From positions 1 through 60,114 of the forward strand of contig CAILLA010000031.1 of assembly GCA_903834925.1 (NCBI GenBank): a DNA stretch of 60,114 nt. Direction: 5' to 3'. The stretch comes from an uncultured Schlesneria sp. (GTDB taxonomy: Bacteria; Planctomycetota; Planctomycetia; Planctomycetales; Planctomycetaceae). The position numbers and the translations under genes are program-made. Each line of letters starts with the position of its first letter. Position 1 is the first letter of the stretch. The notes beneath the pieces are model-generated. The model had not been told where the DNA came from and made no database searches. It saw only the letters and a program-made list of their open reading frames with translations. Positions 24,894 to 34,983 of the stretch are shown piece by piece.

Positions 24894-26696
24894 ATGAATT
24901 GGACCGGTTGGTTCGCTCTGATTGCGGTGTTTGGGGTTGATTTCGCTGTTCGTGCATCTGCCGATGAACCACATCGAAGTCCGCTTGCTTTGGCGATCTC
25001 GCCAGATAAGACAGTGTGCCTGACCGCAAATTATCCTGCGGGGACGGTGACTCTCGTCGACCTCAGAGAATGCCGGATTCTTGCTGAGCTTGGCGTCGGT
25101 AGCGGTCCGGTGGATGTTGCCTGGGTCGATGAATCAACGGCTTTGGTCAGTTTACGGAATGACGACGCTGTTGCTGTCGTGAAGCGAGACGCTGCCAGGC
25201 TGAGTTTGTTGAAAACGGTTGTCGTGGGTGACGAACCAGGTGGATTGGCGCTCTCGAAAATTCGGCGACGAGCGTTCGTTGTGCTGAGTGGCGACGACAC
25301 GGTTGCGGTGCTGGACCTGGATCAACTCGTCTCCGAAAACGAAAAACAAGAGACGATTGTTCTTGATCGAATCGCGGTTGGAGGAATTCCCCGTACCTTG
25401 GCGATTTCCCCCGATGATCAATGGTTGGTGACTTGTTGCGCCGTGCCGTGCGAAGTCTTCGTTCACGACATTTCATCTATGAAACAGGTCAGTGCTCGAA
25501 AAGTTTTTGACGGCGGCTTCAATCCAGGCGTTCCCTCAGTAACAAGCGACTCGAAACTTGTGATTCTTCCGAGTGCCGTCAATCGCGCGTTTTCCGTCAC
25601 GGCAGGAATGATTGATATCGGCTGGGTGATCGATAACCGACTGACAAAGCTTCCATTACCGGACGGCGAGCCTTCTGATCAGAAACAACTCGGACTGGAT
25701 ATTCGTGGAAAAGCGGTCGGTGATGCGAATGCCGTCGCTTTCAGCCCTGATGGAAACGTGATCGTGGTCACGTGCGGAGGGACACACGAACTGCTCGTGC
25801 TTGAGTTCCCTTCCATTCCCTGGCCCTCGGGAGATCCCGGCGATTTTCTGCCTGAAGTTTTGCGTAAAGACGCGACTCGATTCCGCAGAATCAAGCTTGG
25901 TGGTCGCCCCGTCGCTGTTCAGTTTGTTGGGCAACGGCAGGTTGTCGTCGCCAATTATCTGACTGATTCATTGCAGATGGTTGATATCGAAGCCAATCGT
26001 ATCACAGAAACCGTCCGATTGGGTGCGCCTGACGAACCAAACATGATTCGTCGCGGTGAAATCGTCTTCTATGACGCCGATCGGTCGCTACATTCCTGGT
26101 TCAGTTGTCATACGTGCCATACCGATGGACATACTTCTGGCCAGGTCTTTGATACGCGAAATGATCGAACATATGGGACACCGAAATTGATTCCATCGCT
26201 CCGTGGCGTCGCCGAGACCGGTCCGTGGACGTGGCATGGCTGGCAAACCGATTTGAAAGACGCCATGAAGCGATCGTTGACGGAAAGCATGAATACGGAA
26301 AAGCCAATTTCCGACGAAGACGTGGATTCACTGGCGGCCTACATGGAAACACTGATACACCCGCAAAATCCCCGGGCAAATTCCGTCTCGTCAAACATTG
26401 GCTTAGGACGACAGTTGTTTGAAGGACGGGCCGGCTGTTCAAAGTGCCATTCTGGTTCCACATTCACCAATTCTGAAACTTTCGACGGAGCAGTTGAAGA
26501 CTCGAAAGACCGTAACAAACTCTATAACCCACCGTCATTGAAAGGAGTTTCGACACGTCGACGATTTCTTCATACGGGCAAGGCGAAAAGCCTGGAGCAG
26601 GTATTGAACAAATTCCATCGGCCAGAAGACCTGGTTGGGGAAACACTGGATGACAAAGAGACTGCTGTATTGATCGAATATTTGAAATCGCTCTAA
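24894..26696 (+). CDS. YTVN-type beta-propeller protein with di-haem cytochrome c domain
   Basis: A 600-residue exported protein. The N-terminus (MNWTGWFALIAVFGVDFAVRASA) is a signal peptide. Residues about 30-390 contain short repeats of the VTLVDLRECRILAELGVGSGPVDVAW / FVVLSGDDTVAVLDL kind, forming a YVTN-like seven-blade propeller. The C-terminal third has two CxxCH haem sites: SCHTCH near residue 404 and GCSKCH near 514, like di-haem cytochrome c peroxidase (MauG-like) domains. Such planctomycete fusions probably perform periplasmic electron transfer; the substrate is unknown. The ATG is at 24894 and the gene is apparently monocistronic. Confidence 0.8.
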   Translation: MNWTGWFALIAVFGVDFAVRASADEPHRSPLALAISPDKTVCLTANYPAGTVTLVDLRECRILAELGVGSGPVDVAWVDESTALVSLRNDDAVAVVKRDAARLSLLKTVVVGDEPGGLALSKIRRRAFVVLSGDDTVAVLDLDQLVSENEKQETIVLDRIAVGGIPRTLAISPDDQWLVTCCAVPCEVFVHDISSMKQVSARKVFDGGFNPGVPSVTSDSKLVILPSAVNRAFSVTAGMIDIGWVIDNRLTKLPLPDGEPSDQKQLGLDIRGKAVGDANAVAFSPDGNVIVVTCGGTHELLVLEFPSIPWPSGDPGDFLPEVLRKDATRFRRIKLGGRPVAVQFVGQRQVVVANYLTDSLQMVDIEANRITETVRLGAPDEPNMIRRGEIVFYDADRSLHSWFSCHTCHTDGHTSGQVFDTRNDRTYGTPKLIPSLRGVAETGPWTWHGWQTDLKDAMKRSLTESMNTEKPISDEDVDSLAAYMETLIHPQNPRANSVSSNIGLGRQLFEGRAGCSKCHSGSTFTNSETFDGAVEDSKDRNKLYNPPSLKGVSTRRRFLHTGKAKSLEQVLNKFHRPEDLVGETLDDKETAVLIEYLKSL

Positions 26697-27261
26697 ATCG
26701 GGTCCGCCATTCAGCTGGCCAGATCGAATCGATGATTTTGTCGAGTCACTTGGCAGAATTGTTGGACGAGCATCCAATGAAATTGTTTCAAGGAATATTC
26801 ACGACGATGCGTCTCTGGCTGGCAAATTGGTTTCCTTCGGTTCGATAGCTTGCTACGATCCGCTTGATCAATCGCCCGCAATGGAATGCGAGGCCTGTCG
26901 CCAGACTTGCGACATCGCCCGCACGTTCGCGGCGGACGAGGGACTACTGCTGTTAAAGCCTTTGCACACGTCGAACTCGCAAAACTGGAAAACGTGGTGA
27001 GCCGGGAGGCGTAAGCCCTCGGACTCTTTCAAGGAATCTAACGTGAACCGGAGAACGAAGAGTCCGAGGGCTCCCGGCTCACCTGGGCTCTGTTTCTGGC
27101 GAATCGATACTACTAGAAAGCGATTTTTGCCAATGAACTACGAGACCAAAAGATGTTAACAGCAGTGGACAGGTAAACGCCGAGTTCAAAATGTCGATCC
27201 AACGGTGGGATCGAAAAGAAAAGAAAAAATTGTGAAACGGTATCAGGGAGGAATCGTCTTG
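26697..27261. other. Intergenic region with one large palindrome
   Basis: This 565-base stretch before the M16 protease has no convincing gene. It holds the palindrome at 26996-27083 and, at 27247-27253, the GGGAGGA ribosome site of the protease gene. Confidence 0.5.
26996..27083. repeat. Large REP-like palindrome
   Basis: The left arm GGTGAGCCGGGAG (26996-27008), then a short insertion, then CCCTCGGACTCTT (27017-27029), pairs with the continuous right arm AAGAGTCCGAGGG-CTCCCGGCTCACC (27058-27083). This gives 26 paired bases with a bulge in the left arm. It follows the cytochrome gene at a distance and probably represents a dispersed genomic repeat. Confidence 0.75.
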
Positions 27262-30006
27262 ATGTTTAATCGTCTTGTCACCGGAATTTTGGCTTCCTTG
27301 CCAATACTTCTTTGTTTCACTCTACACGCAGCGGAAGCGCCAAAAGTTATGAAGATTACCACCATTGAAGGGATCACTGAGTATCGTCTGGAAAACGGCA
27401 TGAAGGTCTTACTCTTTCCTGATCCGTCAAAACCAACAGTGACAGTTAATCTCACGGTATTCGTCGGTTCACGCCACGAAGGTTATGGCGAAGCGGGGAT
27501 GGCACACCTGCTGGAGCACATGCTGTTCAAGGGGACCCCTGATCATCCATCGGTTCCCAAAGCTCTGCAGGCCCGAGGAGCCCAATTCAACGGCACGACC
27601 TGGCTCGATCGAACGAACTATTACGAGACCCTGCCGGCCAACGACGACAATCTGGAATTCGCCATTCGACTCGAAGCCGATCGCATGCTGAACAGCTATG
27701 TAAAGGGTGAAGACCTGGCCTCGGAAATGACTGTTGTTCGCAATGAATTTGAACGTGGTGAGAATAACCCGCATCAAATCCTTGGCCAGCGGATCATGAG
27801 TGCCGCGTTTAACTGGCACAACTATGGCCAATCGACGATCGGCAACCGAGCCGACATCGAACGAGTTCCCGTCGAAAAGCTGCGTGCCTTCTACAAGAAG
27901 TATTACCAACCCGACAATACGATGGTTATCGTTGCAGGCCGGTTTGAAGAGAAAAAGGCATTGGAATTTGTCGGAAAGTATTTTGGAACCATTCCAAAAC
28001 CTGAACGAAAACTGGATCTGACATACACGGAAGAACCTGCTCAGGACGGTGAGCGAACGGTGACATTGCGTCGAGTTGGCGAGGTCAGTGTGGTCGGTGC
28101 AGTCTATCACATCCCGTCCGGCGGTCACGCCGATTTTGCTCCGATCGACGTCCTTGAGTCAATCCTGACGATGACTCCATCAGGCAGGCTGTACAAGGCC
28201 TTGGTTGAACAGAAAAAGGCAGCAAGCGTCTCCGGTGCCGCTTACGCGCTGCACGATCCAGGTGTCTTGCGACTGATGGTCGAAGTCGCCACCGGTAACA
28301 CGCCAGAAGCGGTACTCGATGGACTGCTTGACACATTGCAGTCAGTGATGGACCAAGGGGTTAAAGACGAAGAAGTTGAACGAGCCAAACAGCGTCTGTT
28401 GAAACAACGCGAGCAGGAAGCGTCGGATTCGCAGCAACTGGCAGTCCATCTCAGCGAATGGGCCGCTCAAGGAGATTGGCGGCTGTATTTCCTGTATCGA
28501 GATCGGCTTGAGCAAGTGACGGCGAAAGACGTTAATCGAGTCGCCCGAGCTTATTTGCAACCAAGCAACAGAACCGTAGGTGTCTATTATCCAACGAAAG
28601 AAGCTCAGCGAACTTTGATTCCCGCTTCGCCAAATCTGACCGAGATGATTGGCGAATACAAAGGACGAAGCGACACTTCTGTCGGTGAAGCATTTGATGT
28701 TAACCCATCAAAAATCGAAGCGAGGACGAAACGGGCCATGATCGACGGGATCAAAGTTGCGCTTCTCCCGAAAAAGACTCGGGGAAACACTGTTGTTCTG
28801 AAACTGAATCTGCGGTATGGCGATGAGAAATCACTATTCGGAATGAGCAAGATCGCCGAGTTCATGCCGTCTATGATGATGAAGGGAACGAAGCTGCTCA
28901 CCCGTCAGCAGCTTCAGGACCAGTTGGATAAGAACCTGGCGTCGCTGGGCGCATCGGGATCGGCTGGAGAGGTCTCGTTTAGCATCCAGACCAAGAGAGA
29001 CAAGTTGACGGCAGTCATTGACCTGTTGCGACAAGTGTTACGCGAACCTGTATTTCCTTCCGCTGAACTTGACATTCTCAAGCAGGGCCATCGAGCTGAT
29101 CTCGAACAAGGTTTGACCGATCCCCAGCAACTGGCGCTCAAAACCGTCCGGCGGGTTTTGAACCCTTATCCCGCTGGCGATGTCCGCTATTACCCCACAG
29201 CGGAGGAAGAGATCCGTCTCACAGAAGAAGTTGATGTGACGGCCATCAAGAAGTTGTACTCTGACTTCCTGGGATCACAGGCAGGTCAACTGGTTGTGGT
29301 CGGTGACTTTGATGAAGAAGCAACGATGACGGCACTTTCAGCGTTCTTGAAAGGCTGGAAATCGAAGCAGCCTTACGAGCGAATTCCTCGAAGTGGCGAC
29401 GTCAGCGTGAAAGCGGACCTCGTCAAGATCCCAACGCCTGACAAGGCCAATGCGTTTTACTTTGCGGGCGGAGTCATTCCGATGCGCGACGATCACCCGG
29501 ACTATCCGGCGTTAATCATCGGCAATTACATCTTTGGTGCCGGTGCATTGTCTTCACGTCTGGGAGACCGAATCCGGCAACGGGAAGGGCTGTCTTATGG
29601 AGTTGGTTCATCCTTGATGGCAAGTTCGCTTGATACGCGGGCAACCATGACCATGTACGCCATTTATAATCCGACGAATCTCGACAAAATTGTGAACGGG
29701 ATTAAGGAAGAACTTGAAAAATTCCTGGAATCAGGGGTCACTCAAAAGGAACTCGACGACGCACGCAAAGGTTTCTTGCAAAGCCAGGAAGTCATGCGAA
29801 CTGAAGATTCACGACTTGCCCAGGTTCTGGAATCGACTCTGCTCGCAGACCGTACGATGGAATACTATTCTAAAATGGAACAGAGAATCATCGAACTGAC
29901 TCCGGAAAAGGTTTTGGAAGCGTTCCGAAAGCATGTTGATCCCAAACGAATCCTGACTGCTGTTGCTGGCGACTGGGACGCTGCGGATAAGTCCAAGGCA
30001 AAATAG
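27262..30006 (+). CDS. Secreted M16-family zinc protease, two-domain
   Basis: A 914-residue exported protease of the pitrilysin/insulinase family. ATG 27262 is preceded by GGGAGGA; the longer frame from a GTG at 27205 lacks one and would spoil the signal peptide (FNRLVTGILASLPILLCFTLHAAEA). The inverted zinc motif HLLEH lies at residues 82-86 and the third ligand Glu in MTVVRNEFERGE about 75 residues later. The second half repeats the fold without the motif, with a R/Y-type motif in IRQREGLSYGVGSSL, as in bacterial M16 proteins of this length. It probably degrades peptides in the periplasm. The next gene, a pseudopilin, follows 180 bases downstream and may be unrelated. Confidence 0.92.
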   Translation: MFNRLVTGILASLPILLCFTLHAAEAPKVMKITTIEGITEYRLENGMKVLLFPDPSKPTVTVNLTVFVGSRHEGYGEAGMAHLLEHMLFKGTPDHPSVPKALQARGAQFNGTTWLDRTNYYETLPANDDNLEFAIRLEADRMLNSYVKGEDLASEMTVVRNEFERGENNPHQILGQRIMSAAFNWHNYGQSTIGNRADIERVPVEKLRAFYKKYYQPDNTMVIVAGRFEEKKALEFVGKYFGTIPKPERKLDLTYTEEPAQDGERTVTLRRVGEVSVVGAVYHIPSGGHADFAPIDVLESILTMTPSGRLYKALVEQKKAASVSGAAYALHDPGVLRLMVEVATGNTPEAVLDGLLDTLQSVMDQGVKDEEVERAKQRLLKQREQEASDSQQLAVHLSEWAAQGDWRLYFLYRDRLEQVTAKDVNRVARAYLQPSNRTVGVYYPTKEAQRTLIPASPNLTEMIGEYKGRSDTSVGEAFDVNPSKIEARTKRAMIDGIKVALLPKKTRGNTVVLKLNLRYGDEKSLFGMSKIAEFMPSMMMKGTKLLTRQQLQDQLDKNLASLGASGSAGEVSFSIQTKRDKLTAVIDLLRQVLREPVFPSAELDILKQGHRADLEQGLTDPQQLALKTVRRVLNPYPAGDVRYYPTAEEEIRLTEEVDVTAIKKLYSDFLGSQAGQLVVVGDFDEEATMTALSAFLKGWKSKQPYERIPRSGDVSVKADLVKIPTPDKANAFYFAGGVIPMRDDHPDYPALIIGNYIFGAGALSSRLGDRIRQREGLSYGVGSSLMASSLDTRATMTMYAIYNPTNLDKIVNGIKEELEKFLESGVTQKELDDARKGFLQSQEVMRTEDSRLAQVLESTLLADRTMEYYSKMEQRIIELTPEKVLEAFRKHVDPKRILTAVAGDWDAADKSKAK

Positions 30007-30059
30007 CTGTACGTCCGGAGGTAGCGGCGGCTTCCAGCCGCCGAGGAGGAATGTTCGCG

Positions 30060-30088
30060 GTTGATTTCAGGAAAAACCTGAAATCAAC
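30060..30088. terminator. Perfect hairpin after the M16 gene
   Basis: A 12-base perfect stem (GTTGATTTCAGG and complement) closes a 5-base A loop. There is no T run behind it, so it may act as a weak or bidirectional stop or as an mRNA 3'-end stabiliser. Just before it, at 30021-30043, a G/C-rich GCGGCGGCTTCCAGCCGCC palindrome of REP appearance is seen. Confidence 0.55.
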
Positions 30089-30188
30089 CTGAACAATCAA
30101 ATCTTCACGTTGCACGTTACGCAGGCAAAGAGCAAACTCTTTTTTGTTACAAGTTGGTTTCGGAATACCTTGATTCTCGGAAGTGATC

Positions 30189-30629
30189 ATGAAACGCTGT
30201 TCATCAATCCCTCGTTCGCATCGCCGTCATGGATTTACGCTGACGGAAGTCTTATTGGTGCTGGCAATCCTTGGCGTGATCGCCGCAATGGTGATTCCCA
30301 ACTTGATCGGCCAGCAGAAAGTCGCTTTGATCCGCCAGACCAAAGTGAATATTTCTGGTTTTGAGCAGATCGCAAAGCAATATGCAGTCGCTCACGATGG
30401 GGATTTTCCGACGGACGTCAACCAGATGCTGAATCCCGGACAAGGGGCTGACGGAAAACCAATGGCAGCCTTCGCCGAAAAGCTTCCAAAGGACGCCTGG
30501 AATCAGCCGTTGAACTACCAGTATCCCAACAGTAAATCGAGTGTTGATAAACCAGCGATCTGGTCGTCAGGCCCCAACAAGCAAAACGAAGACGGCGGCG
30601 GTGATGATATCAATAACTGGACCGAGTAG
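30189..30629 (+). CDS. Type II secretion pseudopilin, GspG-like
   Basis: A 146-residue pseudopilin. The prepilin signal is a short basic leader (MKRCSSIPRSHRRHG) followed by FTLTEVLLVLAILGVIAAMVIPNL, with cleavage expected between G and F and the conserved Glu at +5. The C-terminal half (TDVNQMLNPGQGADG...LPKDAWNQPLNYQYPNS...IWSSGPNKQNEDGGGDDINNW) is the GspG globular domain with its calcium-binding loop. The ATG at 30189 is preferred to a GTG two codons earlier. No other secretion genes are adjacent, so it would work with a machinery encoded elsewhere. It is convergent with miaB. Confidence 0.9.
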   Translation: MKRCSSIPRSHRRHGFTLTEVLLVLAILGVIAAMVIPNLIGQQKVALIRQTKVNISGFEQIAKQYAVAHDGDFPTDVNQMLNPGQGADGKPMAAFAEKLPKDAWNQPLNYQYPNSKSSVDKPAIWSSGPNKQNEDGGGDDINNWTE

Positions 30630-30661
30630 TCCTCAGGACCAGTTATCGAATTCAAAATCGC

Positions 30662-32110
30662 CTAGACCAGGATCGGCAGCAACGGCGCTGAGCCGTGCTG
30701 AATTTCTTGAGTGACAATGCTGCCGATCAGCGTTGTCGGTGTGCAGTCTTCGACCGTGATCGACGTCATCGATCCAGCCAGGCGCGGGTTGCCATTGAAG
30801 ACCACAATACGGTCGCATGTGGTCCGTCCGGTCAATTGCACAGGTCCAGTTAACGAAGCGGAATCCCCGCGTTTGACTTCCGATTTACTTGGCCCTTCCA
30901 CCAGCACTTCGACTTCGCGGCCAATAAACGCCGCGTTATCCTCAGCGCTGATCTGATTTTGCAATACGAGCATTTCCTGGTTTCGATGTCGTTTCACATC
31001 TTCAGGAATATCGTCGACCAGTAAATCGTGAGCCTTGGTTCCTGGTCGAGGGCTGTACTTGAAAATGAAACTGTTCTTGAATCGGCACTCACGTATCACG
31101 TCCAGGCTCTTCTGATGGGCCTCTTCAGTCTCGCCACAGAAGCCGACAATGAAATCGCTCGAAACTGAAGCCCTCGGCAGCGTTGATCGAATACGACCAA
31201 ACATTTCCCGGTAGTCTTCAATCGTGTAACCCCGTTTCATTCGCTTCAGCATCTCATTACAGCCTGATTGAGCAGGGACATGCAGATACTGAGCACATTT
31301 CGGCAGGTTTCGGACTGCTTGCAGTAGATCGTCGGTCATATCCTTAGGAAAGTTCGTGACGAACTTCAGTCTCAGAATTCCGTCGACGTCATGAATCGTT
31401 TCCAGCAGGTCTGCCAAACGGTACTGCCTTCCGTCTTGAGTCACCTTGTAGCTGTTGACGGTCTGACCAAGCAGAGTCACTTCCTTCACACCCTGGTCGG
31501 CGAGAACCTTCACTTCATGCAGGATATCTCGTGGGGGACGACTTTGTTCAGGGCCGCGCGTCATCGGTACGACGCAATAGGTGCAGAATTTGTCACAGCC
31601 AATCATGATTCGAACGAACGCCTGATAGGGCGACGGCCGCATTTCTGGTTCGCGAAGAGGATCATAACTCTGGAAACTGTCGCTGACTTCGGCCCGTGAT
31701 CCTTCCTTGCGGTCCAGGCTGACCGCCAGTGAACGTTCCCGGTGTTGTCGAGCTGCGTCGATCAGTTTTGGAACTTCAGCAAGTTGGCCCGTGCCAACGA
31801 CCATGTCGACGTGCGGAGCCTTTTGAAAGACCAGTTCCTGATCTTTCTGAGCCATACAACCCAACACGCCGATCACCTGATTCGGGCGCGACAGCTTGCT
31901 GTATTTGAGCCGACCGAGGGCCGAGTAAATCTTATGTTCGGCATGTTCGCGTACGCTGCAGGTATTAAATAGAATCGTATCCGCTTCCCGGATATCGTCT
32001 GTCAGGCTATAGCCTTCTTTCCGAAGTGCTCCAACAACCAATTCACTGTCGAGCATGTTCATCTGACAGCCGACCGTCTCGATAAAGAGTTTTCCGTTGT
32101 GGTCTGTCAT
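30662..32110 (-). CDS. miaB: tRNA-2-methylthio-N6-dimethylallyladenosine synthase
   Basis: A radical-SAM methylthiotransferase that adds the 2-methylthio group to i6A37 of tRNAs. From ATG 32110 (AAGGTG five bases before; a GTG lies two codons upstream) it has 482 residues. The N-terminal cluster cysteines lie in TVGCQMN, FNTCSVRE and VLGCMAQ, the SAM cluster in GCDKFCTYC (near 170) and the TRAM domain at the C-terminus. All key residues are present. The last section is a little longer than usual, with a non-conserved tail. MiaB rather than MtaB/RimO is supported by the SVREHAE motif. Confidence 0.95.
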   Translation of the reverse strand: MTDHNGKLFIETVGCQMNMLDSELVVGALRKEGYSLTDDIREADTILFNTCSVREHAEHKIYSALGRLKYSKLSRPNQVIGVLGCMAQKDQELVFQKAPHVDMVVGTGQLAEVPKLIDAARQHRERSLAVSLDRKEGSRAEVSDSFQSYDPLREPEMRPSPYQAFVRIMIGCDKFCTYCVVPMTRGPEQSRPPRDILHEVKVLADQGVKEVTLLGQTVNSYKVTQDGRQYRLADLLETIHDVDGILRLKFVTNFPKDMTDDLLQAVRNLPKCAQYLHVPAQSGCNEMLKRMKRGYTIEDYREMFGRIRSTLPRASVSSDFIVGFCGETEEAHQKSLDVIRECRFKNSFIFKYSPRPGTKAHDLLVDDIPEDVKRHRNQEMLVLQNQISAEDNAAFIGREVEVLVEGPSKSEVKRGDSASLTGPVQLTGRTTCDRIVVFNGNPRLAGSMTSITVEDCTPTTLIGSIVTQEIQHGSAPLLPILV

Positions 32111-32305
32111 CTTCACCTTTCACTCGTTCAACTTAGTTCACCCGCCGAAAACTGAAGGATATCAGAAGCGATTCACGCTTGGAATCGTCGGTTTAATGGC
32201 TGAATGACTTGACAGTTCGATCATTTCATTTAACTTGGCAATGCAAAGCGACTTGCTTGATCAAATGCAGGTCGTCGCACCAAGAACACCATCCAAGGCC
32301 GTGTC

Positions 32306-32938
32306 ATGCAAAGTCCCCTTGAGCTCGCTGACGCCATGTCACAGATCGCTGATATTCGGCGAACTCTGGCTCGAACGGAAACATTTCGCGGGTATCGATC
32401 ATTGACCGTAGCCTGGACGAGCGTGTTTGCATTGCTTGGGGCTGCAATCCAGATCTGTTGGATTCCGGCGCCGTTGGAAACGCCAGCAAAATACTTGTTT
32501 GTCTGGATCGGACTGGCGGCAGTTGGTCAGGTTTTTAGTGGCCTGGAAATCCTGGTTCGTGCTCGCCGAAGTCCGTCGGCGTTGACTCGACAATTATCGT
32601 GGCAGGCGGTGGAACAGTTCCTTCCCTGTCTTTTCGTAGGTGCCGCAGTCACGTGGGGAATTGCGTCGTTTGCCGTTGAGCAACTCTGGTTGCTCCCTGG
32701 CCTGTGGAGTATGGTTTTTGGGTTGGGAGTCTTTGCGTCAGCCCGGGTACTCCCGCGTGAAGTGATCTGGGTTGCTATTTGGTATTTGATCACTGGTTGC
32801 ATCGTGCTCGCGGTCGCCAGAGGCCCTTATGCATGTTCGCCCTGGGCGATGGTTTTCACATTTGGGATCGGACAAGCTGCGATCTCGGGCATTTTGTACT
32901 GGCGATTAGAGAAAAGTTATGACTCTCAAGCGGAATGA
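32306..32938 (+). CDS. Membrane protein paired with a winged-helix regulator
   Basis: A 210-residue protein with a soluble N-terminus (about 35 residues with MSQIADIRRTLARTETFRGYRSL) and six membrane helices. The family is a conserved hypothetical that I associate with planctomycetes and other bacteria, always followed by a small winged-helix protein. Here it overlaps the next gene by 20 bases, so the pair is co-expressed. The role is unknown; the pair may be a sensor/regulator of membrane state. Confidence 0.7.
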   Translation: MQSPLELADAMSQIADIRRTLARTETFRGYRSLTVAWTSVFALLGAAIQICWIPAPLETPAKYLFVWIGLAAVGQVFSGLEILVRARRSPSALTRQLSWQAVEQFLPCLFVGAAVTWGIASFAVEQLWLLPGLWSMVFGLGVFASARVLPREVIWVAIWYLITGCIVLAVARGPYACSPWAMVFTFGIGQAAISGILYWRLEKSYDSQAE

Positions 32939-33347
32939 TGAAGGACAACCCAAACCCGAAAACGCGTCAGTTCCGGTTTCGTCGGCCGGAGGACGGTTTG
33001 CGTATGATGGACTGGAGCGCGCTATCCATGAGAAAGCTCGACTCGGGATCATGGCATCACTTGTTACCCACCCCGAAGGACTTCTATTTGGTGATCTTAA
33101 GGAACTCTGTTCGTTAACAGACGGAAATCTGAATCGTCACCTGAAAGTTCTTACGGAAGCGAGCCTTGTCGAGATCTGGAAAGGTTCAAAAGCCAATCGG
33201 CCGCAAACCTTGTGTCGCATGACAGCTCTCGGCAAAACGAAGTTCCTGGAATACGTAGCCGAACTCGAACGAGTGATCGCCGACGCCGCCAAACTTCGCA
33301 GTACCGAAATCATCGAGTCACCCGCTGTGCGTGTCGCAACGGCATGA
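32919..33347 (+). CDS. Winged-helix transcriptional regulator (HTH_34/ArsR-like)
   Basis: A 142-residue protein. After a 30-residue tail, the segment IHEKARLGIMASLVTHPEGLLFGDLKELCSLTDGNLNRHLKVLTEASLVEIWKG forms the winged helix of the HTH_34 type, with recognition helix DGNLNRHLKVL. Other small regulators of this kind sit beside a membrane protein they co-regulate. The gene overlaps the upstream membrane protein, so it may control this operon. Ligand unknown; no metal-binding cysteines. Confidence 0.85.
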   Translation: MTLKRNDEGQPKPENASVPVSSAGGRFAYDGLERAIHEKARLGIMASLVTHPEGLLFGDLKELCSLTDGNLNRHLKVLTEASLVEIWKGSKANRPQTLCRMTALGKTKFLEYVAELERVIADAAKLRSTEIIESPAVRVATA

Positions 33348-33556
33348 CTTTACGGAATCGGAATTGAGTCTCGGCGTTGAAAAAGAACTGGCATCCTCAG
33401 TGCTTTACTGGCACTGGATGGAAGCATAACCTGTAAAAGTGATTTCAGAATGCAGAACGGCTGATATCACTGCTGATCGCTGCTTGAATCCTTTTGAGTT
33501 TGCCCTGATTTGTCAGGGATTGATCTTAGAACCTCTATTTTCCGCTGGAGACCACC

Positions 33557-34966
33557 TTGTCCGTCAAACCTTGGGGCGGTGCTTTCGATGAACAGACTGA
33601 CCCGCGAGTTGAAAAATTCACGGAGTCGATCTCGTTTGATCATCGGCTGGCTGCGGTCGACATTCGTGGCTCGCAGGCACACGCTCGTATGCTGGCCAAG
33701 GTTGGCTTACTGACTGCTGACGAATGCCGACAAATCGTCGAGACGCTCTCCAGCATCGGCGCCGAGATTGCACGTGGTGAAATGGTCTGGAAGACCGAAC
33801 TCGAAGACATCCACATGCATATCGAGTCAGCACTGATCCAGAGGATCGGTGATGTCGGTCGGAAGCTACATACGGCGCGCAGTCGTAACGATCAGGTATC
33901 GACGGATCTGAAGCTTTATGTTCGCGAGTCTTTGACCGCAATCGATGAACTGCTTTTGGAGCTTCAGCGGGCATTTGTTGATCGCTGCGAACCAGATGCC
34001 GAGGTTGTGCTTCCCGGTTTCACTCATCTGCAGCGGGCTCAACCAGTGATGGCAGCTCATTACTGGCTCGCCTATTGTGAAAAATTTCAACGCGATAGAG
34101 AGCGAGTCGCGGATTGTCTGAAGCGGGTCAATATTCTTCCGCTGGGAGCGGCAGCACTTGCAGGAACCTCGTTACCGATTGATCGCATGGAAACTGCGGA
34201 CTTGCTTGGGTTCACTCGGGCGACATCGGCTTCGACGTTTGAAGTAGCCGTTGCCGCGAACAGTCTAGATGTTTCGAGTGACCGGGATTTTCTGGCAGAG
34301 TCGATATTCGTTCTTTCACTCATCGCCGTTCACCTGAGTGGTTGGGCCGAGGAATGGATTTTGTGGTGTACGACGGAATTCGGGTTCCTTAAGCTGCCAG
34401 ATGCGTATACGACAGGCTCATCGATCATGCCGCAAAAGCGGAACCCCGATGTGCTGGAACTGATCCGAGGCAAGTCAGCTCGGGTGATCGCCGATGTCAC
34501 GCAGATTCTGACCCTGTTGAAAGGCCTTCCACTCGCGTACAACCGCGATCTGCAAGAAGACAAACTCGCGTTTTTTGATGCACTCGATACCGTTCAGGCA
34601 TGTCTTGAGTTGGCACCGAGCATCGTTCGCCGGGCAAAATTGCAGGTGGAAACGATTAACGCTCGACTGGAGGAAGGATTTCTGGACGCAACAACGCTCA
34701 TGGAATATTTGATTGGTCGGGGGGTCCCAATGCGGACAGGGCATGAAGTCGTCGGGAAGCTGGTGCGAATGTGCGAGTCAAAGCCTTGTAAATTGGCGGA
34801 CCTCACATTGGCGGAATTGCAGGATGCCTGTGACAAGATTGAAGCAGACGTTTCCAATTTCATTGGCGTGAGAAACGTCGTTTCTCGTCTCAGCAGTTTT
34901 GGTAGCGGCGGTCGATCGCCAGTGCTGCAACAAGTCGCCTCCTGGCGCGAGCGGTTGAAGGGATGA
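33557..34966 (+). CDS. argH: Argininosuccinate lyase
   Basis: Catalyses the last step of arginine synthesis, splitting argininosuccinate to arginine and fumarate. A TTG at 33557 with GGAG at 33546-33549 gives a 469-residue protein opening [24 protein letters not shown], the normal family start. The signature [20 protein letters not shown] lies near residue 285 and [15 protein letters not shown] near 157. Full length, no missing residue. No other arg genes are adjacent; carB at 8.2 kb is a distant functional partner. Confidence 0.97.
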   Translation: MSVKPWGGAFDEQTDPRVEKFTESISFDHRLAAVDIRGSQAHARMLAKVGLLTADECRQIVETLSSIGAEIARGEMVWKTELEDIHMHIESALIQRIGDVGRKLHTARSRNDQVSTDLKLYVRESLTAIDELLLELQRAFVDRCEPDAEVVLPGFTHLQRAQPVMAAHYWLAYCEKFQRDRERVADCLKRVNILPLGAAALAGTSLPIDRMETADLLGFTRATSASTFEVAVAANSLDVSSDRDFLAESIFVLSLIAVHLSGWAEEWILWCTTEFGFLKLPDAYTTGSSIMPQKRNPDVLELIRGKSARVIADVTQILTLLKGLPLAYNRDLQEDKLAFFDALDTVQACLELAPSIVRRAKLQVETINARLEEGFLDATTLMEYLIGRGVPMRTGHEVVGKLVRMCESKPCKLADLTLAELQDACDKIEADVSNFIGVRNVVSRLSSFGSGGRSPVLQQVASWRERLKG

Positions 34967-34983
34967 CTGACGTCAATCTAAGC

